A stretch of 64,000 bases of DNA, taken from the NCBI RefSeq assembly GCF_947492965.1, contig NZ_CANLOZ010000002.1, positions 744,001 through 808,000 of the forward strand. Direction: 5' to 3'. This document shows, one piece after another, positions 34,390 to 42,962 of this stretch. Made by a program: the position numbers and the translations under genes. Every line of letters begins with the position of its first letter. Within the stretch, counting starts at the first letter, position 1. The notes under the pieces are model-generated. The model saw only the letters and a list, made by a program, of their open reading frames with translations, made no database searches and was not told the DNA's origin. Source of the stretch: an uncultured Aquimarina sp. (lineage in GTDB: Bacteria > Bacteroidota > Bacteroidia > Flavobacteriales > Flavobacteriaceae).

Positions 34390-36849
34390 TTAATAATTAT
34401 CGACGTTGATAATTATCCGTACTCCAGAAAACTCTCTAATACTTTTAAATGAGTTCTCAATTTTTTTAATAACGTCTTTTGTTTTTTTTAGAGATTGTCC
34501 TGCTGGTATTTTAACCAATATATTTTTATTATACTGGTTTCTAATTCTGGAGATTGGAGGGAATTCGGGCCCTAAAACATGTTCTTTAAAACTCATTCTA
34601 AGAGATTTAGCAAACCAGGCTGTAGCGTCATTAACTCTATTATAATCTTTATGACGTCCTGTTATTTTAATAATCCTGTAAAATGGAGGATATTTATATT
34701 GATAACGCTCTTCCATCTGATCTTTATACATTCCTTCAAAGTCATTAATAGATACCTGCTGAAGAATTTGATGAAAAGGATTATAGGTCTGTATCAGAAC
34801 TTTTCCTCTTTTACTGGTTCTACCAGCTCTACCAGCTACCTGTTGCATTAATTGAAAGCTTCTTTCATGCGCTCTAAAGTCAGGGAAGTTGAGCAAATTA
34901 TCCGCATTCATGATACCCACTAAGGTTACATTTCTAAAGTCAAGTCCTTTAGTAAGCATTTGAGTTCCTACTAAAATATCAATTTCTCCATTTTCGAATT
35001 TGGTAATAATTTTTTCGTATCCATGCTTTCCTCTTGTAGTATCCTGATCCATTCGACCAATATGATGTTCTGGAAAAAGCTCTTTAAGTTCATTTTCTAT
35101 CTGTTCAGTACCAAAACCTTTTGTTGTTAACTCAGGGCTATCGCAGGCAAGACATTTTTGCAACATTGCGATATGATATCCGCAATAATGACATCTCAAT
35201 TGATTTCTATAATTATGATATGTTAAGCTAACATCACAATTAGGGCACTGCGGAGAATGGCCGCAAGTATTACATTCTACAACAGGAGAATACCCTCTTC
35301 TATTTTGAAATAAAATTACCTGTTCATCTTCTTTTAAAGCTTCTTCGATAGCTGTTAATAGGGTATCACTAAAGTGCCCTTTCATCTCTTTACGCTTGTA
35401 CTTCGTTTTAAGATCTACCAGATTAATATCTGGCATCAATACATTACCATATCTTCTATTTAGAGTAACCAATCCGTACTTTTTTTGATTGGCATTATAA
35501 TATGATTCTAAAGAAGGAGTAGCAGATCCAAGAACTACTTTACCATTAAATAGTTTGGAAAGTACAATTGCTGTATCTCTTGCATGGTATCTAGGAGCTG
35601 GATCATACTGCTTAAACGAACTTTCGTGCTCCTCATCTATAATGATTAACCCAAGGTTTGTGAATGGAAGAAAGATTGAAGATCTAGCACCAATAACTAT
35701 TTGTGCTTTTGCTTTAGATTCTTTTACATTATTCCAAGCTTCTACTCTTTCATTTACCGAATATTTTGAATGGTATACGGTCAATTTTTCACCAAAGTAT
35801 TCTTGCAATCTACTAATTAATTGCGTGGTCAAAGCTATTTCGGGTAACAAATACAAAACTTGTTTTCCTTTTGCAATTTGCTCTTCTATTAGTTTTACAT
35901 ATACTTCTGTCTTACCAGAAGAAGTAACCCCATGAAACAAACAGACATCTTTTTCCAGTAAATGTTTTTGTATTTGCTCTAATGCTTGTTTTTGAAAAGA
36001 ATTCAGTTCTTTACTAGAAACACTAATATTAGACGTATACTCTACTCTATCGGTTTGTTTGTGATACTCTTCTAAAATACCTTTATCAACTAAGGTCTTA
36101 ATAATACTAGTACTGCTATTAGCTACTTTAATTAGGTCCGCTACTTTAATAGCTTTATTTGTTTTGGCTTGCAACATAAACAAATGCATTAACACCTCCT
36201 TTTGCTTTGGAGCTCTTGTTAAAGAATCTAATAAATCTTGTAATGCTTCTTCAGTACTATACGCAATCTGTAATTTAACATACCGAACTAGTTTAGGTTT
36301 GTATCGCTCATAAATCTCCTCCTGAACAGTAATTACATTTTTCTCTATAAGTCTTTTTATAAGTGGAAGTACATTTTTCTTTCCCACAATATCCATTACC
36401 TCCTGTATGCGAAGTAAACTTTGATGCTGCAGTGCTTCGTATAATAAAAACTCATCATCTTTTAATTCTTGTTCATCTATTGTATGTGAATCATTCCTAA
36501 GAATAATAGTCTCACTTTCGAGTAAGAATGCACTAGGTAAGGCAGCTCTCATTACTTCTCCCTTAGAACACATATAGTATTCTGATATCCAAGACCAAAG
36601 TTGTAATTGATCATTTGTTACAATAGGAACCTCATCCAAAATATGCTCGATCTCTTTAGCTTCATAAACCTGAGGAGCTGTTTGATGAATGTTCGTTACC
36701 AATGCAGAATACACTTTACTTTTACCAAATTGTACAGCTACTCTCATTCCAGGTTTAAGGAAATGAGCCTCATTCTCATTAACACTATACGTAAACTCTT
36801 TATGAAGAGGAATTGGAAGAATTACATCTATATAATATTGCATCGACAT
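34390..36849 (-). CDS. priA: Primosomal protein N' (replication restart helicase PriA)
   Basis: About 819 aa from ATG 36849 (MSMQYYIDVILPIPL); ATG 36843 is equally possible. N-terminal DNA-binding domain, then superfamily 2 helicase: GVTSSGKTEVY (Walker A), LIIIDEEHESSFKQYD (DEEH), LGSATPSLESY. The zinc-binding insert has paired Cys motifs (CNTCGHSPQCPNC and CHYCGYHIAMLQKCLAC), followed by KGFGTEQIENEL and GRAGRTSKRG. PriA reloads the replisome at stalled forks. Upstream terminator at 36894-36923 shows it starts a new transcript. Confidence 0.95.
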   Translation of the reverse strand: MSMQYYIDVILPIPLHKEFTYSVNENEAHFLKPGMRVAVQFGKSKVYSALVTNIHQTAPQVYEAKEIEHILDEVPIVTNDQLQLWSWISEYYMCSKGEVMRAALPSAFLLESETIILRNDSHTIDEQELKDDEFLLYEALQHQSLLRIQEVMDIVGKKNVLPLIKRLIEKNVITVQEEIYERYKPKLVRYVKLQIAYSTEEALQDLLDSLTRAPKQKEVLMHLFMLQAKTNKAIKVADLIKVANSSTSIIKTLVDKGILEEYHKQTDRVEYTSNISVSSKELNSFQKQALEQIQKHLLEKDVCLFHGVTSSGKTEVYVKLIEEQIAKGKQVLYLLPEIALTTQLISRLQEYFGEKLTVYHSKYSVNERVEAWNNVKESKAKAQIVIGARSSIFLPFTNLGLIIIDEEHESSFKQYDPAPRYHARDTAIVLSKLFNGKVVLGSATPSLESYYNANQKKYGLVTLNRRYGNVLMPDINLVDLKTKYKRKEMKGHFSDTLLTAIEEALKEDEQVILFQNRRGYSPVVECNTCGHSPQCPNCDVSLTYHNYRNQLRCHYCGYHIAMLQKCLACDSPELTTKGFGTEQIENELKELFPEHHIGRMDQDTTRGKHGYEKIITKFENGEIDILVGTQMLTKGLDFRNVTLVGIMNADNLLNFPDFRAHERSFQLMQQVAGRAGRTSKRGKVLIQTYNPFHQILQQVSINDFEGMYKDQMEERYQYKYPPFYRIIKITGRHKDYNRVNDATAWFAKSLRMSFKEHVLGPEFPPISRIRNQYNKNILVKIPAGQSLKKTKDVIKKIENSFKSIREFSGVRIIINVDNY

Positions 36850-36893
36850 TTTTGATTCATACAAAAATACATCTTTAGCCAAATTATAAACAA

Positions 36894-36923
36894 CAAAAGC
36901 CAGATCAATTGACCTGGCTTTTG
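36894..36923 (-). terminator. Terminator after the first chalcone-isomerase-like gene
   Basis: Minus-strand stem CAAAAGCCAG with CTGGCTTTTG, a 10-nt loop and a T-rich tail. It lies 24 bp after the stop codon at 36947. Confidence 0.78.
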
Positions 36924-36946
36924 CTAGATTTTGGGGTAAATTTATT

Positions 36947-37513
36947 TTATCCGTTTTGGCCTAACATTCCTCCTTTGATTAATTTACACGCTGGCTCATC
37001 TCCCAACCAAATTTTGAATAACGCATATTTAAAATCTCTTCCTTCTATATATCCAATTTCTTCTCCATTCTTATACGTTCTTATTCCTTTTCCTTTTATG
37101 TAAACAAGATCAAAGAAATCATTGATTTGCGTACTACTACCAAATAGTTCTAAAAACTTATCGATTCTTTCATCTAAACTTTGTGTATTTCCAAACATAG
37201 CATCATCAAAACCTTTTCTAAACACTTTGATCATCCTTTTATTAGTTACTTTTTTAGAATTGATAACTAATCTAATAGACATACTCTCATCTGCATCTAA
37301 AACTTTTCTATCATCTGTATATTTATTTACGGTATATAAACCTCCGGAATATGTTTCTACGCCAAGTACTTTTCTAACTCCGGCACCATTAAGGGTAAGT
37401 TCTTCTCCTTCAAAATTTACTTTATAAGGAACTACTGCATCACCAACTCGAATTTGAGCTGTTGCCATTGTTGCAACTAGCAGTAATATAGATAGGGTAA
37501 TTATTTTTTTCAT
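36947..37513 (-). CDS. Chalcone isomerase-fold secreted protein, paralogue A
   Basis: 188 aa. Signal peptide MKKIITLSILLLVATMATAQ, then RVGDAVVPYKVNFEGEELTLNGAG, YSGGLYTVNKYT, and the closing EIGYIEGRDFKYALFKIWLGDEPA. This is the bacterial chalcone-isomerase-like family, which keeps the fold but usually not the plant catalytic residues; fatty-acid binding has been proposed for relatives. Predicted periplasmic. Two further paralogues lie at 38152 and 38860. Confidence 0.85.
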   Translation of the reverse strand: MKKIITLSILLLVATMATAQIRVGDAVVPYKVNFEGEELTLNGAGVRKVLGVETYSGGLYTVNKYTDDRKVLDADESMSIRLVINSKKVTNKRMIKVFRKGFDDAMFGNTQSLDERIDKFLELFGSSTQINDFFDLVYIKGKGIRTYKNGEEIGYIEGRDFKYALFKIWLGDEPACKLIKGGMLGQNG

Positions 37514-37619
37514 GATTTAGTTTTTTAAAAATTACAAAGTCTTAGTTCTGTATTTTTTTAAAAACTAACAATCAAAAATGTTAAAATTTTGTTTAAACAT
37601 TAAACCATTAAGAAACACA

Positions 37620-38048
37620 CTATGCTTTAACCCACTGTTGAGTACGAAATAAAAAGGCAATGTAACCCCTTACATTTAAGGTGTTTGGATCATTTTCTTC
37701 TAACCAAATTTTGCATCTGTACACCTTTCCATTTTCAGGATCTAAAATTGTTCCATCTTCATATTCATTCCCATCTTTTGTTAAACCTTTTATAATAACC
37801 ATACCCTCGATAGGTTTATTATAATCTTCTCCTTCACATTCTTTACATAATTGTCCTCTATCCGATTCCTTTAAAATTCGATCAATCTTTCCGTAAATTT
37901 TATCTCCCTTTTTGTAGATTTCTACGATAGATCTGGCTTCTCCAGTAGTATCATCTATTGTTTTCCATTTTCCAATAATTCCATTTTGAGCATTTACAAA
38001 ACTTGATAGTAATATAAAACAGCTAATAATGATTTGATGTAATTTCAT
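37620..38048 (-). CDS. DUF2147 domain-containing secreted protein
   Basis: 142 aa. Signal peptide (MKLHQIIISCFILLSSFVNAQ), then GIIGKWKTIDDTTGEARSIV, YGKIDRIL, CKECEGEDY, GTILDPENGKVYRCKIWL and VRGYIAFLFRTQQW, the typical DUF2147 lipocalin-like layout with a CxxC. Function is unknown; probably a small-molecule or lipid-binding beta barrel in the periplasm. Sits between two chalcone-isomerase-like genes on the same strand. Confidence 0.88.
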   Translation of the reverse strand: MKLHQIIISCFILLSSFVNAQNGIIGKWKTIDDTTGEARSIVEIYKKGDKIYGKIDRILKESDRGQLCKECEGEDYNKPIEGMVIIKGLTKDGNEYEDGTILDPENGKVYRCKIWLEENDPNTLNVRGYIAFLFRTQQWVKA

Positions 38049-38098
38049 ATTGAGTATTTATTTTAGAATATAATATTAAAAAAATATTGTGATACTAA

Positions 38099-38126
38099 AA
38101 AAGCTACCTGAGCTCAGGTAGCTTTT
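38099..38126 (-). terminator. Terminator after chalcone-isomerase-like paralogue B
   Basis: A perfect 28-bp palindrome AAAAGCTACCTGAG with its complement, 26 bp downstream of the stop at 38152. Could act in both directions. Confidence 0.8.
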
Positions 38127-38151
38127 ATGTTTATGCTATTGAAAAGTAGAA

Positions 38152-38715
38152 TTATTGTAATCCTAACATTCCATTTTTGATATCGTCACTAGCAGGTTCA
38201 TCACCTAACCATATTTTAAATAACGCATATTTAAAGTCACGTCCTTCTATCTCTCCGAGTTTTTTTCCATTTTTGAAACAGTGAACACCTTTGTCCTTTA
38301 TATATACAATATCAAAAATATCATTCTTTACAATAGGCTCATTAAAGAACTTAATAAACTTATTGATTCTCTCGTCTAATGATTTTGTATTACCAAAAGT
38401 CGCTTTGTTAAATCCATCTCTAACAGCTTTGATCATTTTCTTTTGAGTAACAAATCCCGATACTATATTCAACTTTATTGCCATAGTTTCATCCGCATCC
38501 AAAATCGCTCTAGGGTCTTTACTCTTTTTTTGTAAATACAACCCTCCAGCATATAGGTCAATCCATAACATTGCGCGCATCCCCGCACCATTTAACTTAA
38601 GATCCGTATCGCCAAAATTCTCTTCATAAGGTAACACAGCCTTACCTACTCTAATTTGTGCTGTAGCTGTATTTAGAGAAATTAACGCTACAATTAATAA
38701 AGTAATATTCTTCAT
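38152..38715 (-). CDS. Chalcone isomerase-fold secreted protein, paralogue B
   Basis: 187 aa from the ATG at 38715; a TTG three codons earlier is less likely. Signal peptide MKNITLLIVALISLNTATAQ, then RVGKAVLPYEENFGDTDLKLNGAGMRA, YAGGLYLQKKSKD, FGNTKSLDERINKF, and GEIEGRDFKYALFKIWLGDEPA. Closest in sequence to paralogue A at the C-terminal end. It has its own terminator, so the three copies are probably separate transcripts. Confidence 0.85.
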   Translation of the reverse strand: MKNITLLIVALISLNTATAQIRVGKAVLPYEENFGDTDLKLNGAGMRAMLWIDLYAGGLYLQKKSKDPRAILDADETMAIKLNIVSGFVTQKKMIKAVRDGFNKATFGNTKSLDERINKFIKFFNEPIVKNDIFDIVYIKDKGVHCFKNGKKLGEIEGRDFKYALFKIWLGDEPASDDIKNGMLGLQ

Positions 38716-38859
38716 CTTTGTCAAAGTTTTATTTGGGGTATATTAATATCAATTTTTCCATCAAGTTTTCAAAAGTAATAAAATCTGTTATGCGCGCATA
38801 GCAATTTTCAAAAAAAAACGTTAAATTGTGTATTTCACCGCTAAAATAAGCATTTTATC

Positions 38860-39423
38860 CTAAAAAGCACCTAACATTTCATTTTTTAACCCTTTATCTG
38901 CTGGATTATCTCCAATCCATATCTTAAAAAGTGCTTCTTTGAAGTCTAAACCTTCTACATATCCCTTTTCTACACCATCTTTATAGATCACACTTCCCTT
39001 TCCTTTTTCATATACTATATCGTATATCTGACCTTCTTCGATCTCATCTTTTATGAAACCAATAAATGTATTAATTCTATCATCTAAAGGTGCTGTATTA
39101 CCATTTGTAGATTTTTTAAATCCATCTCTTAAGGCACCAGCCATTTTACTTCTAGACATCATTCCTGATAAAATATGCAATTTAATTGCCATCGTTTCAT
39201 CGGCTGCCGCTATCGTATTCCCACTAGCACTTTTCTTCTTAAGATATAAACCTCCAGCATAAATATCGAAAAAGAACTTCTCTCTTAATCCAGCTCCATT
39301 TATAGAAAGGTCTTCTCCGCTAAACGTTACTGTATTTGGAAGTGTAGCATCTCCTACCTTCACTTGAGCTTGAGTAGTTCCTACAATTGCTAAAAGAATA
39401 AATAATAAGCTTAGTTTTTTCAT
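38860..39423 (-). CDS. Chalcone isomerase-fold secreted protein, paralogue C
   Basis: 187 aa. Signal peptide MKKLSLLFILLAIVGTTQAQ, then KVGDATLPNTVTFSGEDLSINGAGLREK, YAGGLYLKKKSASG, GNTAPLDDRINTF, YVEGLDFKEALFKIWIGDNPA. More divergent than A and B are from each other. The family name describes fold only; no flavonoid chemistry is implied. Confidence 0.85.
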   Translation of the reverse strand: MKKLSLLFILLAIVGTTQAQVKVGDATLPNTVTFSGEDLSINGAGLREKFFFDIYAGGLYLKKKSASGNTIAAADETMAIKLHILSGMMSRSKMAGALRDGFKKSTNGNTAPLDDRINTFIGFIKDEIEEGQIYDIVYEKGKGSVIYKDGVEKGYVEGLDFKEALFKIWIGDNPADKGLKNEMLGAF

Positions 39424-39459
39424 TTTTATTAAATTAAATGTTTGTATGATGCTAAAATA

Positions 39460-40377
39460 TTAAAAATTCTTCTTCAATTTAATAAGAGATGCGTTTAATT
39501 CAAATCCTAATAAAAGTAAATTAGCATTGAGCCAAATGTATACCATTAGAATTAGCATTGCTCCTATAGAACCATACAATTTATTATAGTTAGAAAAATT
39601 ATCTATGTAAATACCAAACAAATAGGTCGTAACCATAATTAGAATGGTGGTCATAAAAGCACCTGGAGAAAAGAATCTATTCATTTTACCTTCAGTAGTA
39701 CCGAAATAAAACAAAGTAGCTACAATAAGAAAGATCATCAGTACGAATAATCCATATTTTCCAAATTGTAACCAAAAAACGGTATTGTCCATTACTCCTA
39801 TTTCTTTTAGATTTTCTAACAAGTAACTAAAATATAATGTTACTATTACCGTGATAAGCAACAATGATGCCACAATTAAAGACACACCTAAGGCAACTAT
39901 ATATTGCTTTACAAAATTGCGGTTCAGTGTTACGTGATAGGAGTATTCGAATCCCGAAAAAACTGCATTGATCCCATTCGTCATTAAAAACAGGGATAAA
40001 ACAAAAACTGTAGATAATAAACCTGTTCTTGGTGTATCGGAGATATCTTTATAAATCCCTTCAAAAAAAAGTTTTGATTGATTGGGTAAAGCAGAGGTAA
40101 TAAACTCAAAGAAATTTTCCTGAAAACCATCAATCTGAATTATAGGAATTAAATTAAGTAAGAAAAGTAAAAAGGGAAACAGGGATAAGAAAAAACTCCA
40201 TGATATAGAACTTGCTCTTGCCGAAAATGTACCTTTTACGATACCGATGGAATAAATTTCTACTAAATCATATAATGATAGTCCTTCGAAGCCCGGAAGA
40301 ATTACTTTTTTACCGATTTTAACAAAAAGATTAATAATCGGAATTTTATGGAGTTTATCTTCGACTTCTTTAGACAT
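39460..40377 (-). CDS. YihY/virulence factor BrkB family inner-membrane protein
   Basis: 305 aa with about six transmembrane segments. Starts with a short cytosolic helix region (LSLYDLVEIYSIGIVKGTFSARASSISWSFFLSLFPF), the typical YihY start. Ends with GSIGAMLILMVYIWLNANLLLLGFELNASL. Formerly called ribonuclease BN by mistake; function unknown, perhaps transport. Its ATG lies 3 bp after the nadC stop, so they are co-transcribed. Confidence 0.92.
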   Translation of the reverse strand: MSKEVEDKLHKIPIINLFVKIGKKVILPGFEGLSLYDLVEIYSIGIVKGTFSARASSISWSFFLSLFPFLLFLLNLIPIIQIDGFQENFFEFITSALPNQSKLFFEGIYKDISDTPRTGLLSTVFVLSLFLMTNGINAVFSGFEYSYHVTLNRNFVKQYIVALGVSLIVASLLLITVIVTLYFSYLLENLKEIGVMDNTVFWLQFGKYGLFVLMIFLIVATLFYFGTTEGKMNRFFSPGAFMTTILIMVTTYLFGIYIDNFSNYNKLYGSIGAMLILMVYIWLNANLLLLGFELNASLIKLKKNF

Positions 40378-40380
40378 ATA

Positions 40381-41238
40381 TTATACTGCTTTCAAACTCA
40401 AATCTAGATTATATACCGAATGCGTTAACGCACCGCTGCTTATATAATTAACACCACACTCTGCGTATTTACGAACTGTATTTTCATTAATACCACCACT
40501 CGATTCGGTAAGACAGGTATCACCGATAAGCTTTACTGCTGTTCTAGTATCTTCATAATTAAAGTTATCAATCAAAATTCTATAGACACCAGGTGTTTTA
40601 AGAATTTCTTGGATCTCTTCAAGGTTTCTAGCTTCTACAATTATTTTTAAATCTCTTTTGGTATCAGCTAGATATTTTTTTGTCTTTTCTATGGCTTTTG
40701 TGATTCCTCCCGCAAAATCAATATGGTTATCTTTTAGCATAATCATATCATATAAAGCAAACCTATGATTTTCACCACCACCAATTTTTACAGCCCATTT
40801 TTCTAAAGCTCTAATTCCGGGAGTTGTTTTTCTAGTATCTAAAATTTTAGTTCCCGTTCCTTCCAGAAGTTGCACGAAATGATTTGTTTTTGTAGCAATA
40901 GCACTCATTCTTTGCATTGCATTCAATACAAGTCGCTCCGCCTTAAGAATAGATTGAGAGCTTCCAGAAACATAAAAGGCAATATCTCCGTATTTTACTT
41001 TGGATCCATCTTCAATCATTACTTCGATTTCCATATTTGGATCTACATAGTTAAATACTTTCTTAGCAAAATCTACTCCTGCCAATATTCCTTCATCCTT
41101 TACGAGAAGTTTTGCTTTGCCAGTTGCTGTATCTGGAATACAAGCAAGAGAGCTATGATCTCCATCACCTACATCTTCTCTAATAGCATTAGCAATAATT
41201 AATTCAATTTCGTTGTCGAATTGAGCCTTTGTAATCAT
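40381..41238 (-). CDS. nadC: Nicotinate-nucleotide diphosphorylase (carboxylating), NadC
   Basis: 285 aa, standard length. Converts quinolinate and PRPP to nicotinate mononucleotide, CO2 and PPi in de novo NAD synthesis. Seen: EDVGDGDHSS near the start, LNAMQRMSAIATKTNHF, ILDTRKTTPGIRALEKWAVKIGGGENHRFALYDMIMLKDNHIDFAG compressed in the usual order (Arg and Lys active-site residues), and VNYISSGALTHSV. First gene of a short operon with the YihY-type protein. Confidence 0.95.
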   Translation of the reverse strand: MITKAQFDNEIELIIANAIREDVGDGDHSSLACIPDTATGKAKLLVKDEGILAGVDFAKKVFNYVDPNMEIEVMIEDGSKVKYGDIAFYVSGSSQSILKAERLVLNAMQRMSAIATKTNHFVQLLEGTGTKILDTRKTTPGIRALEKWAVKIGGGENHRFALYDMIMLKDNHIDFAGGITKAIEKTKKYLADTKRDLKIIVEARNLEEIQEILKTPGVYRILIDNFNYEDTRTAVKLIGDTCLTESSGGINENTVRKYAECGVNYISSGALTHSVYNLDLSLKAV

Positions 41239-41322
41239 ATTGAATGGTTATTTTTGCTAAAGTAGGAAAAGTAGTTGGAAGAATGAAGTAGTAACTACAA
41301 AGTGCATAAATAATCAATACGA

Positions 41323-41796
41323 ATGACTATTAAATTAATTGCAGTTGGTAAAACAGATCATAAACAATTACAGGATCTTACTGCAGAATATATTAAAAGA
41401 CTAGGTTTTTATATCAAGTTTTCTTTTGACATTATACCTGATATCAAAAATTCCAAGAATCTTAGTGAAGCACAACAAAAAGACAAAGAAGGAAAATTGA
41501 TCCTGCAGAAAATAACCACTTCTGATGTGCTAGTTTTATTGGATGAGAATGGAAAGCAATATGACTCTATAGGTTTTGCTGATCTATTACAGAAACATAT
41601 GAATAGTGGTATTAAACAATTAATATTTGTTATAGGAGGGCCATATGGATTTAGTCCAGAAGTCTATAATAGAGCGAACGGAAAACTTTCTTTATCCAAA
41701 ATGACATTTTCTCATCAAATGATTCGCTTATTTTTTATCGAACAACTCTACAGAGGTTTTACCATCTTAAGAAATGAGCCTTATCATCACAGATAA
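41323..41796 (+). CDS. rlmH: 23S rRNA (pseudouridine(1915)-N(3))-methyltransferase RlmH
   Basis: 157 aa SPOUT methyltransferase. Conserved LDENGKQYDSIGFADLL, the knot region FVIGGPYGFSPEVYNRAN, KLSLSKMTFSHQMIRLFFIEQLYRGFTI, and the C-terminal EPYHHR needed for substrate contact. Modifies helix 69 of 23S rRNA. Divergent from nadC with an 84-bp gap. Confidence 0.96.
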   Translation: MTIKLIAVGKTDHKQLQDLTAEYIKRLGFYIKFSFDIIPDIKNSKNLSEAQQKDKEGKLILQKITTSDVLVLLDENGKQYDSIGFADLLQKHMNSGIKQLIFVIGGPYGFSPEVYNRANGKLSLSKMTFSHQMIRLFFIEQLYRGFTILRNEPYHHR

Positions 41797-41852
41797 AGCT
41801 CATCTCTAAAATCATCTCAATTTTTATAGCTATTGAGACAAAACTCATTGTA

Positions 41853-42269
41853 TTAGTTATCCTTTATTAAGCTTCTTAGATCATCAAAAGCATCAATAAG
41901 ATCTTCTACCAAATCAATAGAAACTGCATCTTTATCTAAAAAGACTGATAATTTTCCTTTTTTAAGTTTCACTTTATACCCATCTTCTCCCTTAGCCAAA
42001 TAGTTCCATTCATAAGTTCCATAGCTTTTGGACATCTTTGCATCTAAATGATCTTTTAAAAACTTTTTTACTTTATCTGTTTTATCAGAAGGAAAACTTG
42101 CTTTTAATCTATAACTATCATCGGTATTGGAGACAGAAATATTGATATTATATCCTTTATCGGTATCATCACTAGAATAATTAACCGTTACTTTAGTGTT
42201 TGAATTTGTTTGCGCATGTGCTGTTGGCAGTGCCATTGTCATACATAAGATAAAAATGATTGTTTTCAT
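41853..42269 (-). CDS. Small secreted protein, paralogue of 42430-42876
   Basis: 138 aa from the ATG at 42269; upstream frame (MAIPYDLW) precedes the signal peptide and is unlikely. Signal peptide MKTIIFILCMTMALPTAHAQ, then a predicted mixed alpha/beta domain with NTDDSYRLKASFPSDKTDKVKKF, YGTYEWNY, and YKVKLKKGKLSVFLDKD. Not a family I recognise. Shares the DDxYR(L/I)K, Y-x-W and VKLKxxKL elements with the next gene; both follow a two-component operon on the same strand. Confidence 0.7.
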   Translation of the reverse strand: MKTIIFILCMTMALPTAHAQTNSNTKVTVNYSSDDTDKGYNINISVSNTDDSYRLKASFPSDKTDKVKKFLKDHLDAKMSKSYGTYEWNYLAKGEDGYKVKLKKGKLSVFLDKDAVSIDLVEDLIDAFDDLRSLIKDN

Positions 42270-42429
42270 ATGTTTATATTTATTGTTTTTCCAAAGGTCA
42301 TATGGAATCGCCATATAACATATCAGTCAACACCAATACATTGTTATGGCTTATTTCATAATTCATATTTTTGATTAATGATTCACTTTAAGTGAAAAGA
42401 TTATTGATTGATTTTAATAATTACTAATA

Positions 42430-42876
42430 CTAACTTCCTGATTCTTGGGAAGTCATTTCTTTTAATTCTTTACCGATAAGCCCAAATCTCTTTAATAATT
42501 TATCTGAAGCTAATTCTTTGTTTACGTTTATTCTTAGTTTATTTCCTTTTAGTTTTACTACGTATACCTCTTCATCTTCTAAACCTTTTGTCCAAGAATA
42601 TGTATTGTCCTTTATTACCATATCCTTTTGCCCAAACTGATCGATCAAATAAGATTTTATGTGAGACTTCATGCGTTTCATAAACTTAATCTTTATACGA
42701 TAGTTATCATCTGTATCGAGCGTAACAAATGATCTATAAAATGTCTTATGCTCTCCATCGGTATCATAGGTTATAGAAATACTAGAAGAAGATCCTGATG
42801 AGCTTTCATCGGTTTGTGCCTGTGTTGTTAGTAAGCCAAATACAAGACTTACAATAACAAAAATTACTGTTTTCAT
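42430..42876 (-). CDS. Small secreted protein, paralogue of 41853-42269
   Basis: 148 aa. Signal peptide MKTVIFVIVSLVFGLLTTQAQ and a Ser-rich linker. The domain carries DTDDNYRIKIKFMKRMKSHIKSYL, NTYSWTKGLEDEEVYVVKLKGNKLRINVNKE. Clearly homologous to the downstream gene. Unknown function; the position directly after the serine hydrolase gene suggests an envelope-stress or periplasmic role, by inference only. Confidence 0.7.
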   Translation of the reverse strand: MKTVIFVIVSLVFGLLTTQAQTDESSSGSSSSISITYDTDGEHKTFYRSFVTLDTDDNYRIKIKFMKRMKSHIKSYLIDQFGQKDMVIKDNTYSWTKGLEDEEVYVVKLKGNKLRINVNKELASDKLLKRFGLIGKELKEMTSQESGS

Positions 42877-42962
42877 ATTGTTCGCTTTTATGAAGAGAAA
42901 TCGCTAATACGAAATCTCAACTATGTTAATGATTGATTTATATATTAATTGCTTGTAGAAGC

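Noticed and set aside
42382..42396. Palindrome TTCACTTTAAGTGAA as a terminator
   Set aside because: Short arms and no T run; recorded only as a possible weak operator between the two secreted paralogues.
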